This document shows, one piece after another, positions 34,915-46,278 of a stretch of 64,000 nucleotides of DNA; positions within the stretch are counted from its first letter, which is position 1, and every line of letters starts with the position of its first letter. The notes beneath the pieces were generated by a model, which saw only the letters and a list, made by a program, of their open reading frames with translations, had not been told where the DNA came from and did not search any database. The stretch is taken from the NCBI RefSeq assembly GCF_000276665.1, contig NW_004955416.1, forward strand, positions 3,112,408 through 3,176,407, read 5' to 3'. The position numbers were made by a program, and so were the translations under genes. Source of the stretch: Chinchilla lanigera (taxonomy: Eukaryota; Chordata; Mammalia; Rodentia; Chinchillidae).

Positions 34915-36345
34915 TTAAAAGTATCTTCATTGAGGTATAATTTAGGTGTATAATTCACCTGAAGTATACAATCTGATAGTTATTGGTGCGATCACACAAT
35001 TGTGCAACCATCACAATTAATTTTAGAGCATAAATATGAAAGCAAAAATAAACTCCACCCACAGGCTTCAATCACTACCCTATCTACTTTATCTTTACTT
35101 ATACATTTCCAGTTTTGCAAAGAATTTAAAAATATTCCTCCTCTCTAAATAGAATTCTATTATTAGAACAATATCTCTCATCAATAACTACTATAAATCC
35201 TTCAAAATAATAGTAATTCTATGGATATCTCCTTGTGGGATATGTATTTATATAGTTTTGCACTACTGGGGATTGAATTCAAGGAGTGTTGAGCTATACT
35301 CCCAGTTTTTTTCTAATTTTATTGGAGACAAGTTCTCACTCAGCTGCAGGCTGGCTTTGAACCTGTGATCTTCCTACTTCAGCTTCCCCAAAAGTTGGTG
35401 AGATTTTCAAAAGTAGGTTTTATTATTTTATTATTCAGGAAAGTTTCAGCTTCACATCAAAATTGAGATGAAGGTAAAGAGATTCTCCATTTGTCCCTGT
35501 TCCCACACAGACAAGCTTTCCCCTTACTGACGTTCCCTACCAGCATGGCACGGTTGTTGCAGTGGATGAACCTACAGTGACCTAGCACTAATACTAAAAG
35601 CCCGTAGTTTATATTAAGTTTTATTCTTGATGTTGTATATTCTATGGGTTTGCACAAAACTCTAGTAGCATGTATCATCCATCATTATATCATTCAGAGT
35701 ATTTCCTCTGCCTTACAAATTTTCTGTGTTCTCCCTATACACCTTTCATTTCCCTAGTCCCTCTGATTTTTTTACTGTCTCCATAGATTTGCCTTCTCCA
35801 ATTTCATAGTTGAAGTCATAAGCATTTAACCTTTACAGACTGACTTATTTTACTTAGTAATATGCATTTAAGTTATGTAATGTCATTTCATGAATTGATA
35901 GCTTATTTCTTTTTAGCACTGAATAATATTCCATTGTCCAGATGTACCACCCTTTATCCATTCACCTGCTGAAGGACATCTTGGCTGCTTCCAGGTTCTG
36001 GCAATCATAAATAAAACCAGGATAAACATCCCTGTGTGTGTTTTCACAAGGACATACATTTTCAACTTTTTTGAGTAAATACCAGGAAGCACTATTGTTG
36101 GATAATATGGTCAGAGAGTGTTTAGTTCCTTAATAAAAATACTGAACTGTCGCCAAGCATGGCTAAACCATTTTGCATCCCCATCAACTGTGATGTTGCC
36201 CCACATCCCTGACAGCATTTGTATTGTCAATGTTCTAAATTTTGGTTCATCTAATAACTGCAGTGACAGCTCACTTTTTAATTTTCATTTTACTTTCGAT
36301 ATATGATGTGGAGCATCTTTTTATATGCTTATTTGCTATATATAT
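34915..36345 (-). mobile_element. L1 (older mammalian subfamily) 3' region, antisense
   Basis: Long collinear match to the reversed L1M 3' UTR and ORF2 end: TTCATTGAGGTATAATTTAG, ACAATTGTGCAACCATCAC, GCAGTGGATGAACCTACAGT, TTGATGTTGTATATTCTATG, TTTACTGTCTCCATAGATTT, ACTTAGTAATATGCATTTAA, CACTGAATAATATTCCATTG, CACCTGCTGAAGGACATCTT and GATGTGGAGCATCTTTTTA. It is interrupted by a B1-ID piece at 35256-35399. Small frames within (35457-35678, 36118-36306, 36242-36424) are L1 debris. Confidence 0.9.
35256..35399 (-). mobile_element. B1-ID composite SINE fragment inserted in L1
   Basis: CACTACTGGGGATTGAATTC, GAGCTATACTCCCAG, GAGACAAGTTCTCACTCAGC and GGCTGGCTTTGAACCTGTGA are the reversed ID-like and B1 halves. 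The B1 5' end is lost. It separates two collinear parts of the L1, so it is younger than the L1. Confidence 0.75.
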
Positions 36346-36935
36346 GACAAAGAACATACAAACAGTATATATACATTTAGAATTGCTCTATCTTCCTGGT
36401 AAATCATGTCCCATATCATTATGAAGTCCCTTTACCTCTGGCAACTCTTAAAGTCTACTGTGTATGATATTAATAAGAAATTAGTAGCTTTTGTTATTTT
36501 TTATTTTTAAAATTTATGAATTATTACATTTAAGGTATATGTCTTGACAACAATATTTACTCATTTTATTATTTGTAATTAACAGTCTTTTGTCTTTAGA
36601 TGAAACATTTAGTCTATATTCAATATATATATTAATATTATGGGTTTTGTCTACCTTTTCATTTCTGACACTGTCTCTGTGTTTTCTTCCCTTCCTTGTT
36701 TCTGTTAGAGTAATTATTTTTCATAGTTTCACTTTTGTTAGCTCAGAAGTTACATATCTATTTACTGTCCTTTTGGTGATTATAATAGAGATTACAGCAT
36801 ACATTCTTGGCTTGCAAATGTGTAGTACTAACAAGAGCTCTTATTGTCTTCTTTAATAATGCAAAGATCTAAGAATAATTTAGCCTCACCACAACCTTTT
36901 TTTAGAACACACACGTACAACTAAATAATTATTTC
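36346..36935 (-). mobile_element. Older L1-type fragment, antisense (tentative)
   Basis: TAGAATTGCTCTATCTTCCT, TCATTATGAAGTCCCTTTAC, CTTAAAGTCTACTGTGTATG and GATTATAATAGAGATTACAG resemble the reversed ORF2 end of ancient L1/HAL1-like elements. The 88-codon frame at 36590-36856 is part of it. Confidence 0.5.
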
Positions 36936-38515
36936 CATGCTGTCAGTATTGCTTAACATTTATTGTAATATTTATTTGTCTTACTGTTTTTTAATATTTC
37001 CTAATTTTCCTGTCTTCTACCCAAGATATTCTCAAGAGGAGAGTTAGTCTGTATTACCCAGTCCAATATTATTAAAAGTAGAATTATTCTCCTTAGCAAT
37101 TATTCTAAAACTTTTCCAGTGTAAAACGAGTTTGATTATTTTGTTGATTAAAGTTTAGATTGAATTTTAATTGGACAACAATTTTGTTTACATAAAGTAA
37201 GTTCAAACATACAAATCAATATTTTATATCTCATTGACCTAACTCTTATCCTGATCTACATTCTAGGTTGGTTTCCTTAGTGGCAGATACACATGAGGAT
37301 TCTTGGGGAAAGTGTTCATCAGAAGTATTCCTGAGATAAACTGGGGGAGGCTTAGAAGAGCAGACAGATCCAAGAATGGTGCTTTGGCTCAGTCATGCTG
37401 AGGTACTCTGAAGATCATGTTAGTCACACTTTTGACAAATTCCAGTCAGAGGCAAAGGCTTTTAGAAAGAATATTTAGACTCCTGCCTTCTAGTGATTGT
37501 CTAAGGAATGTCTCTGAGCTGACAATAATCCCCATATGTCCTGCTTTTCACTTGTACATGTAGAGCCTGGCTATTTGCAACAAAGCACGCTAGGAAATAG
37601 GATGCTTCTTAAACAGGCCGCCGAGATAGTAGGCAGAGAAATGACTGTGTCTGCTACAACCTGTGAGGTCAAGTCTTGACTGAGGTCTACAGATACAATT
37701 CGGAGTTCCAAAAACTTAAATGGGAAGAAAGCACACATGTATTTTCTTTAATCTCCAGTAAAATTTAGGGTTTTTTTAAAAAAAAATTATGACAGTAATA
37801 ATATTAGACACACAGTAGAAGTGTAGCTTCCCAGATAGCACAGGAACTAGTATAGCAAGAAAATTACATGTATTTAATATAACAGAAAGAATACTGAAAT
37901 TAGGTAGAAATTAATGGTGAACTATTCACATTTCCACTGTAAATGTCCTAAAATTTGGCTAGAAAGTGTACACATTGCTACAATCTGGTAATTTGGTATT
38001 GCAGCAAATGATAATAGTGTTAGAAGTAAAATAATAACTTGGAATACCAGTGAAAGGGATAATGGGAATTAATTCCAGTAGTAGAATGTGTCCAGAGCTT
38101 TGGTTATTTTTTAAAGCAAAACAAAGCAAGAATAACAAAATCTCAACTAATTAATGATGGATAATCTTTTAAAATTCATACCTGGGCAGTGTAAGGCTGT
38201 TAACCTCAGCACCAAAATTCAGAAGTGTTGAATTCTCTTGTCTTTTTACAGTGCTACATGTGCTGTATACTTTTGTACTAGGAAGCTAGCAATCTCATCT
38301 AAGGAAATATCAATACTTAGGATACCAACCATAATATTATAGGCTGGTAGGTAGCTATAATTGGACCTCTGAGAAAGCTGCATTTTAGGGTAGAAAGCAT
38401 ATTCAATTCTACCTGCTCCCACACAGTAAATAGTCCCACCCATCTGATGACAAAAGTCATATTTCTTTTCAAAGCTGTTATTTCTAGCTTGATGTACTCT
38501 TGAATACTGTGCACC
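36936..38515. other. Unique sequence, no gene seen
   Basis: 37270-37610 has an LTR-like look (CCTGAGATAAACTGGGGGAG and nearby) that I cannot assign. Overlapping minus frames at 38246-38514 have no domain. Confidence 0.45.
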
Positions 38516-39160
38516 GACTCACAGGGGGTCTAGTAAAGACCTGTCCTTGCTGATTGTCGCTTCGTGTGCATGTTTGTTTGGGATTAATGTACAACTCCTG
38601 CTTAGGAGCACTGCTCAGCTCCAGTGATTTCCTGCGTTTGATAACTAAATATCAGTTGCATCCCTAGCAGACTCCTATTTCTTCCTGGGCTTTGTGCATT
38701 CTTCTGGGGGCCAGGAGCTCTCCTGTATATCAAAGGCGGCTCCTTATAGAGAGGGGAGACGTGAAGGGCCAAAGGAGCCCGGAACCTGACCCCATGTTGC
38801 TACCTTTGCTTGAGAAAGCGGAGAAGTTAAAAACACTCACTAAATAATTCTCTTTAAATCAGAAGAAAAATGATTTTTTACAGTTAACAGTTAGATGCAT
38901 GATGATTAATGTTTTCAACCTTGAGGGCAAACTCTGCCTGTTTAGTATGAATTTTTTATTTCTGTGTTTCAAGTGAAAAATATCCTGGGGTCCTTTTGAA
39001 TTTCAAACAATTAGTCCAAATTTAAAATGTATTAGGTTAATTGTATATTTTTAATCTAATTTTAATATTCTTTGACTCTGAAATTGATAAACTAGCATTT
39101 ATTTGTTCTTAAAATCATTCAAAGTTTATAACAATCTTTTATGCCTTTTTAAATGGCATT
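38516..39160. other. Probable conserved non-coding block
   Basis: 38516-38830 keeps several CpGs (TGTCGCTTCGTG, CTGCGTTTG, AGGCGGC, AAAGCGG). 38830-39160 is very AT-rich with many TTAAT/TAAT/ATTA sites. No repeat and no open frame. Conservation is inferred from composition only. Confidence 0.3.
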
Positions 39161-39640
39161 AATGCTTAATGATAAAAGCTTGGCCTAGGGAAGAGATAAC
39201 ATTTAAGAGCTGTAAGAACCCATGGGGCCAGAATATAAACCATCTATCTGGTCTTTGCCTTTCCCATGAGGATGTATTATATTTTATGAAATTTAGTGTG
39301 GGGCTTCCTCCTCTGGGGGACAGTTGACTTATATATAAGTGATAGACCAGGCAGATGTGATTGTCACTATTAGCTGTACCCTGGATTTCATAGGAAGACA
39401 AAGGGACAAATTTGCATGATCTTTGTCTGAGGGAATAAGAGAGAACTACCCAGTTTTTTTCTTGATAAGAACAAAAGAGAAGGCCCTTTGTTGAGATCTC
39501 TGCTTCTCTGTATTACTCTGGGCAAGTATAAATTTTTCCCAGATGTTAAATATAAAAAAAAATTATCATAATATATTTACATAAGAAAAAAATCTAGAAG
39601 AGTGTATAAACAGTAGTTATTTTAGGGAGGTAAAGGTATA
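39161..39640. other. Unique sequence
   Basis: The frame at 39159-39401 minus has no recognisable product. Confidence 0.4.
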
Positions 39641-39986
39641 GTTTGGATAGGCAATGTCCCCTCAAAGTCTCATATGTTTAGAAGGTTACTGGACCATAAG
39701 AGTGTGGCACTCACTGGTGGATTGGTCCGTTGCTGGGTTCACAGCTGATGTGCTGTTCTGAGGTAGGGTCTGAAGGTGTGACCTGGAAGGATATGTCTTC
39801 CTCCCTGTCTCCCCCTTCTTTCTCTGCTGCCGTGATCAGAGCGGCTTTCCTACTCCAGACCCATTCATCATGCCTTCTTTTCCCTTGGAGCCAGCTGACC
39901 ATGAACTGTAACTGCAGCAAACTTCTCCTTCTGTAAGTTGCAGGCATTGGATACTGGATCTGTGACCAGAAATCTTTTTTAAGACA
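39641..39986 (+). mobile_element. MaLR-type solo LTR
   Basis: Starts GTTTGGATAGGCAATGTCCC then CTCAAAGTCTCATATG; later TTTCTCTGCTGCCGTGATCA, TTGGAGCCAGCTGACCATGA, ACTGTAACTGCAGCAAACTT and CTCCTTCTGTAAGTTGC. These landmarks match the LTRs at 14450 and 51985. The overlapping frames on both strands at 39711-39947 are LTR-derived. Confidence 0.75.
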
Positions 39987-41660
39987 ATAGGTAATTTTGT
40001 CTTTTACTTTAGATCTAAACTTTTTAGAATAAGAAAAAGCACAACAATAGGGCGTAAGACAATATCGTTCTAAATTTTACTCTTGATCTTTTAATCAATA
40101 AAGTTCTTTTTAGAGATGAAATTTTCCATGAAACTTGAGAGTATAAACAGATGTTTGTGGGGCTGTTCTATGAAGCTGAGGTGAGAATGCATAGCCCTGG
40201 CCCCTCGGTACTGTCTCTTTTCTGACACTCCACAAGAGCTCAGCTTCATAGAGTAAGTGTTTGAAACCCACTTCAATATAAGTTAATGGATACCAACAAA
40301 AGTAACAGCCTAAGTAACAGTAACTCACACAGACTTTACTGAAGTAACATTAACTTCTAATACTGTCATTGTCATCAGCTGCTTTTAGGCTTCATTCTGG
40401 AAGACAGTGGAGTAATTTATGAGAAGGATAATGATATAACCCTTCCTTTCCTAAAAGAGCATTTATGCTACCAATTCAATTTCTATCATGGAAGAACTTG
40501 ATTGATGAATCCCCATTGTTGGCCCAGAGTTCGTGCTGTGTGTGAACTGGCTAGTGAGCCCAGGTTGATGGCTGAGGATTACACAGTGTTGCTCTTTCTG
40601 ATCCAAGATATGCAGTGAAAACAGGGTCAGGATGGCTGAGTGTGGTCAGCTCAGGTTTTCTCAAGTCTGCTCATTTTTCTACTCTTTGAGTCGCATATTT
40701 GCTCAATCTTTCAAAATCAAATTTTGATTTTTGGCAGAAGGAATAAAGAGGGTCTAGCAAATCATTTGAGGATTCAGTACTGACATTCTATTCTGAATCT
40801 GCCTTTAACCTTTTGTTTGCTTCGGTTCTGAAAACCATACATCATTTGGGCTAAAATTGACTTATACTAGGTGATAAAGCCATTGTTAGCATTTTAGGAA
40901 TTTTGCAAGTTAGTTGATGTGATGTACATAGCTTTAAATAAGTGATGGAAGATCATTCATATAATGGAAATTGGCAGACTCTTAGATTTTTCTTTCTTCT
41001 GAATCATGCCGATGGTGTAGGGATTGTGCTCTGATTCCTGAGAATCAGACCTTCCTCAGACCTGACTTCTTGTCTTAGTCTAGAAAAGACTTTCAAGCCT
41101 TTATTTCTGTTACACATTTTTTTCTAATGACAAGAGTTTGATCTTCTATTCCAGCTCTAATCTTGGCTCCTGCTCCAAATTACCTGCTCAAAGATCTTTC
41201 CTAATATCTGTTTAGCGAAGATTATCATTACTTTTTCTTATCTCTTTTACCTTAGATCTTAAATCATTATTTTGCCTTCCTTATGATGTGATATAATTTC
41301 CTACTTCCTGTTCTAATACTTATTTATGAATTTTTTCCTTTATGTTCTATCTTAAAATCTAGGTTATTTCTAGTTTTTGGTTCTGGGTTTGCTTTACCCT
41401 TCTCTCAGTATTGTCTGTCCCAATTAACAGAAATAATCCAATGTTATTTTTGTAGAATTAAAGGAAATTGACTATACTCTCCCTAGAAATATTTTCTCAT
41501 ATTATTAAACTTTAAATTATTTAAATGTAATTTGTTAGTGGTTTTAATTTTAAAACCTAATTTAGGATTTTAATAAATAATAACATTTAATATCCAAAAT
41601 GAGGGTACACCATATATAAAGTATTTAATCTCTTAACACAACATCTATATTTTCTCATAA
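39987..41660. other. Unique sequence, no gene seen
   Basis: Minus frames at 40091-40328 overlap each other in two frames and lack domains. 41080-41600 is T-rich and featureless. Confidence 0.5.
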
Positions 41661-41898
41661 AATAACTAACATTAGTTATTTCTGGCCATGTTTCAGACAC
41701 TGCTTTGAGTGCTTCATGTGTATTAATTCACTTAATTCTACAGAACCCCCAAGAGACATATACTATTATTGCTATCTCCATTTTATAAATGAAGAAATTG
41801 AGATAAAAAGAGGTCATACCGATAATAAATGACAAGGTGATGATTTGAACTGAGATTGTTTGACCCCAGTGCCTTACCCTTAACCATTCTTGCTTCTT
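41661..41898 (+). mobile_element. MIR SINE, nearly complete
   Basis: GTTTCAGACACTGCTTTGAG, ATGTGTATTAATTCACTTAA, ATACTATTATTGCTATCTCC, ATTTTATAAATGAAGAAATT, GATTTGAACTGAGATTGTTT and CCTTACCCTTAACCATTC follow the MIR consensus from near its start to its end in sense orientation. Confidence 0.85.
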
Positions 41899-42342
41899 CC
41901 TAACATGAAGCACAGAGCTATTCTTAGAAACTCTCCATTTTTATTGTTAGTGTTGGGAGCTCACACCATGCAGCAGAGAATGGAAGAAGGCAAAACCATC
42001 AAGAGAGTTTCCAGCCAAAAATTTCCCATCTGTACGAAGACCTGGAGTAACTGACTTAACAGAGAGGCTATTGAATCATATGGTAATGAGCTAAGAAATG
42101 AATAGACTCTCTCGTTCTCTGTCCCAACATTTTAGTTGTTTTCCTGAGCTGTAACAGTATTCAACAGTAAATGTAACAGTATTCTACAGTAAATGTAGAA
42201 TAGTAAATTGGGGAAGGAGATAATCAAATCATCTAACAAAAAGCAAAATATTAAACAGGATTTAATTCCTTTCTGTAATTTAGAAAAACAGAAAAGTGCT
42301 TAAAGGTGAACATGTCAATATTTTTTCATTTGAGCACAAAAT
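41899..42342. other. Unique sequence with a 22-bp tandem duplication
   Basis: 42151-42172 and 42173-42194 are copies of a 22-base unit (GTAACAGTATTC then AACAGTAAAT) with one mismatch. Nothing else recognised. Confidence 0.6.
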
Positions 42343-42376
42343 TATATATATATGTATATATATATGTATATATATA
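42343..42376. repeat. (TA)n/(TATATG)n microsatellite
   Basis: TATATATATATG units repeated three times, seen directly. Confidence 0.9.
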
Positions 42377-42714
42377 CTCTTTTATTATAAAGCTCACACT
42401 GGTATATCTAGAAGTTCTGGAGTTACCGTTAGCCCCAGGATACATGAAAGAATTTCTATAATGATATTTTGACAGTTGTCTTTAGGAAAATAAGACCAAG
42501 TTATATCTATCCAGGTCATGGGATTTGGCATAGTGGCATATCATCTAGAAAACTGTGAAACCGAATTTCAGTGGGACAAGAATGAAGAGGCAATCATTCT
42601 TCTTAATCCTAAAGTCAAGAATGTTTTCTGGAAAGTTCACACAAAACTACAAAATGTAAAGTTTACAAAACAGTTTACAAAATGCAATACCTGGTTGATT
42701 GAAAGGCCTCAGGA
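42377..42714. other. Unique sequence
   Basis: The 70-codon frame at 42518-42730 ends inside the following ID element and has no recognisable domain. Confidence 0.4.
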
Positions 42715-42817
42715 GGGGCTGGGGATTTAGTTCAGCGGCACAGTGCCTGCCTGGCAAGTGCAACATCGTGAGTTTGATTCCCGGTACTGGAAAAACAAAA
42801 AACAAAAAAAAGAAAAA
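42715..42817 (+). mobile_element. ID-family SINE, complete
   Basis: Starts GGGGCTGGGGATTTAGTTCA, ends TTCCCGGTACTGG with an A-rich tail. The target-site duplication is GAAAGGCCTCAGGA (42701-42714) and GAAAGGTCTCAGAA (42818-42831), 12 of 14 identical. Confidence 0.93.
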
Positions 42818-42831
42818 GAAAGGTCTCAGAA

Positions 42832-44309
42832 ATCATCTGGGTAAACAAATTATTTCCAGATAGTGAATACTAACTTTATAGTTTCCAAACTCCTCCACAG
42901 AGGGTACAACTATTTATTCTGGCAAAACTCTGAGTGATTTACTGAATAATCTTAATTCTAGTCCTTAGTTCCATTCTCTGAAATTTGAAAGATAAAACAC
43001 GTGAGGCCCAAAGCAGTGTGTTAGATAGGAGCCCCTGCTTTGCCCTTTTTGTTCTGGAAGCAGGAGACAGACCTGGAGCAGTGACCCCAGGCCGGGGCTA
43101 TCATGCAATCCTCCTTTGTTAATTCTTCTCACACCTTATGATCACAAGGCAAGTAGAAGGGAGTCAGCTGGTCTGTTCCTATATATTATCATTAGCAAAA
43201 CTGGTTATGTCTGTCAGGTATGTACAACTTAGATCTATTCTGCCTAGCTCAACAGATAACTCAAACAAAGCAACAGTGGTTCAAACAAGAGTAAACGATA
43301 AATTTGGATTACAGAGCAGCTAGGTCAAACCTTGCATCTGAATAGCCCTTTAGGGCCATTTTTATCTCATTTTTGAGTGGAAAATATGTGTCTATGACAT
43401 CTATACTTAATTAATTTCAGAAAGGGAGGAAGGACCCTGGCAAGTATTTGTGATGGAGACAAATCTTCTGTACTTTTCAGTTTTACCTTTGGTTGCACTT
43501 CCTCTGTCTTCCTTGCTGCCCTGCCTGATTCCTGACACCACCACTCATCTCCTAGATACTCGGGCCTTCTGCTTCCCTGTTCTGCTATTGCTCTCAGCAG
43601 CTGCATACGCCGTCCTTCTTCTCTTCTGAGGCTCCCTCTCCCTTTCACATGATAACATACTCCTCTTCTGATCTGGACCCTTAGGGCCCCAAATCTTGCT
43701 GTGATCAGACAAACCAGACCTTACTGCTCTCTGACTATCCAAATATCAAGCAATATCTTCACCCAATTAAATTAAGCATTTCCCTAAGGAAGTTCTTCCA
43801 GGGCTGGAGCAGTATCTGATAGAAGTTCCATTACCAGTCAAGAATGCTTTGGTGTATTTAAAACAAATAGGCAGTGGCTCAATCCATTTGTGTACGAGGC
43901 CAGCCCTGAACATTGGCATTTATTTAAATACTCTCTGGGGACACGCAAGTCTTCAGTGCTGCACACACAGAGATTCAAATCAAACATACACAAGCGCACT
44001 GACATTTCCTCTCTCCTTCCCTAGATACTCATGATATTTAAGGCCAAGCTGATGTTGGGAACCCCCTGAGAACAAAGCTGTTCCTGTGGGAGTTGCCTAA
44101 TGGAGCCACTGGCATTTCCTACCGCGCCAGAGTAGTGCTGCAAGTGATGCCTTTGCAAAGTCTCCAGGGATCTTAGGAGCATGGAACTCAAAATAGTCCA
44201 TGCGGAACACCCAAGAAATAAAGCGCACAGGAGACGGACTCTCCCATCTCTTAACTACGAATTGCTATCTGCTTTTCAAGGAGCATTAAGTAATCAGAAA
44301 TAACTACTG
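42832..44309. other. Unique sequence, no gene seen
   Basis: Frames at 43138-43323, 43367-43648 minus, 43545-43742 minus and 43849-44034 have no domain. 43430-43780 is pyrimidine-rich on the plus strand, which makes charged but meaningless minus-strand frames. Confidence 0.5.
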
Positions 44310-44470
44310 CTATTCATATTGTAGCATGAACACAACATATTTATGTGCCTTGTCCTTTGACCCTCACAAATTCTCTCTCTCTCCTCCCCGCTTATCTGGG
44401 CTTCTGGTAAGGCTCAGAGGGACTGGGACTTTTCCAAGGCCACCTACCTATACACTGTCAGAATAATTTA
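44310..44470 (+). mobile_element. Possible MIR fragment (weak)
   Basis: TTTATGTGCCTTGTCCTTTG, then CTGGGACTTTTCCAAGGCCA, loosely follow MIR order. Diverged, low certainty. Confidence 0.3.
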
Positions 44471-46192
44471 TTAAGATTTTAATTGATGCTTTTTCTTCAT
44501 TTTTTCAACTACATTTTGAGAAAGTAAACTTGGCTTTTCGTTCTTGGACCTATGTCATGGAGTCAAAGTAAAAGTAATCCCACCACAAATTCTTTTCTAC
44601 TTTGTTTTCTAATGTGAACTGCTTAAGGGGATAATTCTAAGGAAGCAGAGTGAAAGCCTTTGGAGGGGAATAGAAGGAAAATTTACCACTGTGGGGAAGC
44701 AGCCATAATTTGGAATGACCTGGGGTTGAAGCTCGTATTTTACTGAGCCTCATGCTGAAGCAGGAGCTCAAGGGTAAATGATTGCATGATTCACCAAAGA
44801 AGGATCAACCGTGGGTCCTAGCCTCTGCAAAGATATCCTGTCCAAGAAAGTTGGTACAAGCCTGTCTCTAAGGGACACAGGGCTTGGACAAAGACAGGTG
44901 GTGGCAACCAAAGACCAGAGAGGACACCATAGATAAATGTTTTGCATAACATTTGTGATCATTTATGTCATCATGGGCTTGGGAGCATGGTTCTGTATTA
45001 TAGTCACTGTAATTACTTTGGTGATGCAGGACTACTTATATATTTAATCTAATTGAAAAATCTGAGCTCATTAAGTAACACGAACCTATTAAGTTGGAAA
45101 GTATGGCACTACAAATGGGGTTGCCTTTCCACAGCTCTTACTGCTCACAAAGTTTATATTTAGATGATTTTCAGTGGGAAAGATCCAGTATAGTCATTAC
45201 TCTATATGCTCACAACAAAGAAATCCAGCCTCTGTCTCTCTTAAATTGCTCTTTCTTTCAGTCTATGGACATGGATCAGGTAGTGTTTCTAAATAGCTAA
45301 GTCAGACAGCTAGTATCAGAGATCTGGGATGGCCAAGGTTGGGGGTGGGAGCAGGACATAAATGGATCCCATGGATCATGAAGTTGATAGCTTTCTGTTT
45401 TGGGAATAATAGTTTATAAAACACACTGAAGGGGATTGGAGAAATTACTTAAAAATCTAATTGCTTTTTAGATTTTCCAACTCCTTGAACAACTTCTAAT
45501 ATTTTCTGGACAGAGTTGTGTACATATACACTGTTCCTTTTGATGGTGAACACAGTGATTTTATTGTTGCTTCAGAGTAAAAAAATTTTATGGTTCTGTA
45601 TTTGAGTAAAAATCTTTGAACTCCAGCATAAGTTAAATGAAAGCTAAGAAACAGCCTAAAGATTTACATATGGTATTTTGTCGTTATGTTGAAAAAGAAA
45701 AACAATAATGAAAGGGGAGGGGTTAAATAAAAAATCCCTTTCCCTAATCCCTCATCTCCTCCTTTTCCTCCTGTCTTCCCTCTTCAATACACAGACCTCA
45801 GAGAAGCACAGCAGAGCCACAAATTACTGTGGGGTGAAACTCCTACTTAATAAGGACATTTCTTAAGTTAGTAAAAATCTGCCAACATCTGCAAGCTCCT
45901 CTACACAGTTGTGAGCCAAAGTTAAAAATCATGTGTGACAGTGCTGTAGAAAATACAATTGATTCCAGTCTGATTGTGTCAGTTCCAAACAGAGACAATA
46001 TTGATGATGCTGAACAGTAATCTTATTGGGCTTGGACCCAACTGAACATTGGTCTTTGTCAACTCATTATTCCTCTATCAGAGGGATCTCTACAGATTGA
46101 TCTTGCCAGCACCTCTTGATGTGTCTCACAAATCACTGTTCTCCTGTTGGCAGGCAGATTTGAGTACTGCACAGTAATTGTGGGGTTTTACT
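44471..46192. other. Unique sequence, no gene seen
   Basis: Frames at 44768-44962 minus and 45094-45300 plus lack domains. Nothing else recognised. Confidence 0.5.
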
Positions 46193-46278
46193 TTTCTCCC
46201 TCTCTCTCTCTCCCTCCCTCCCTCCATGTCTCCCTCCCTCCCTCCCTCCCTCGCTGTCTCCCTCTCTCCCCTCTTCTC
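46193..46278. repeat. CT-rich (CCCT)n low-complexity tract
   Basis: CTCTCTCTC, then repeated CCCT units interrupted by ATGT and GCTGT. The frame at 46147-46335 is translated from this tract and is not a gene. Confidence 0.9.

Noticed and set aside
37270..37610. Possible LTR or ERV fragment
   Set aside because: The resemblance was too loose to assign a family or boundaries.
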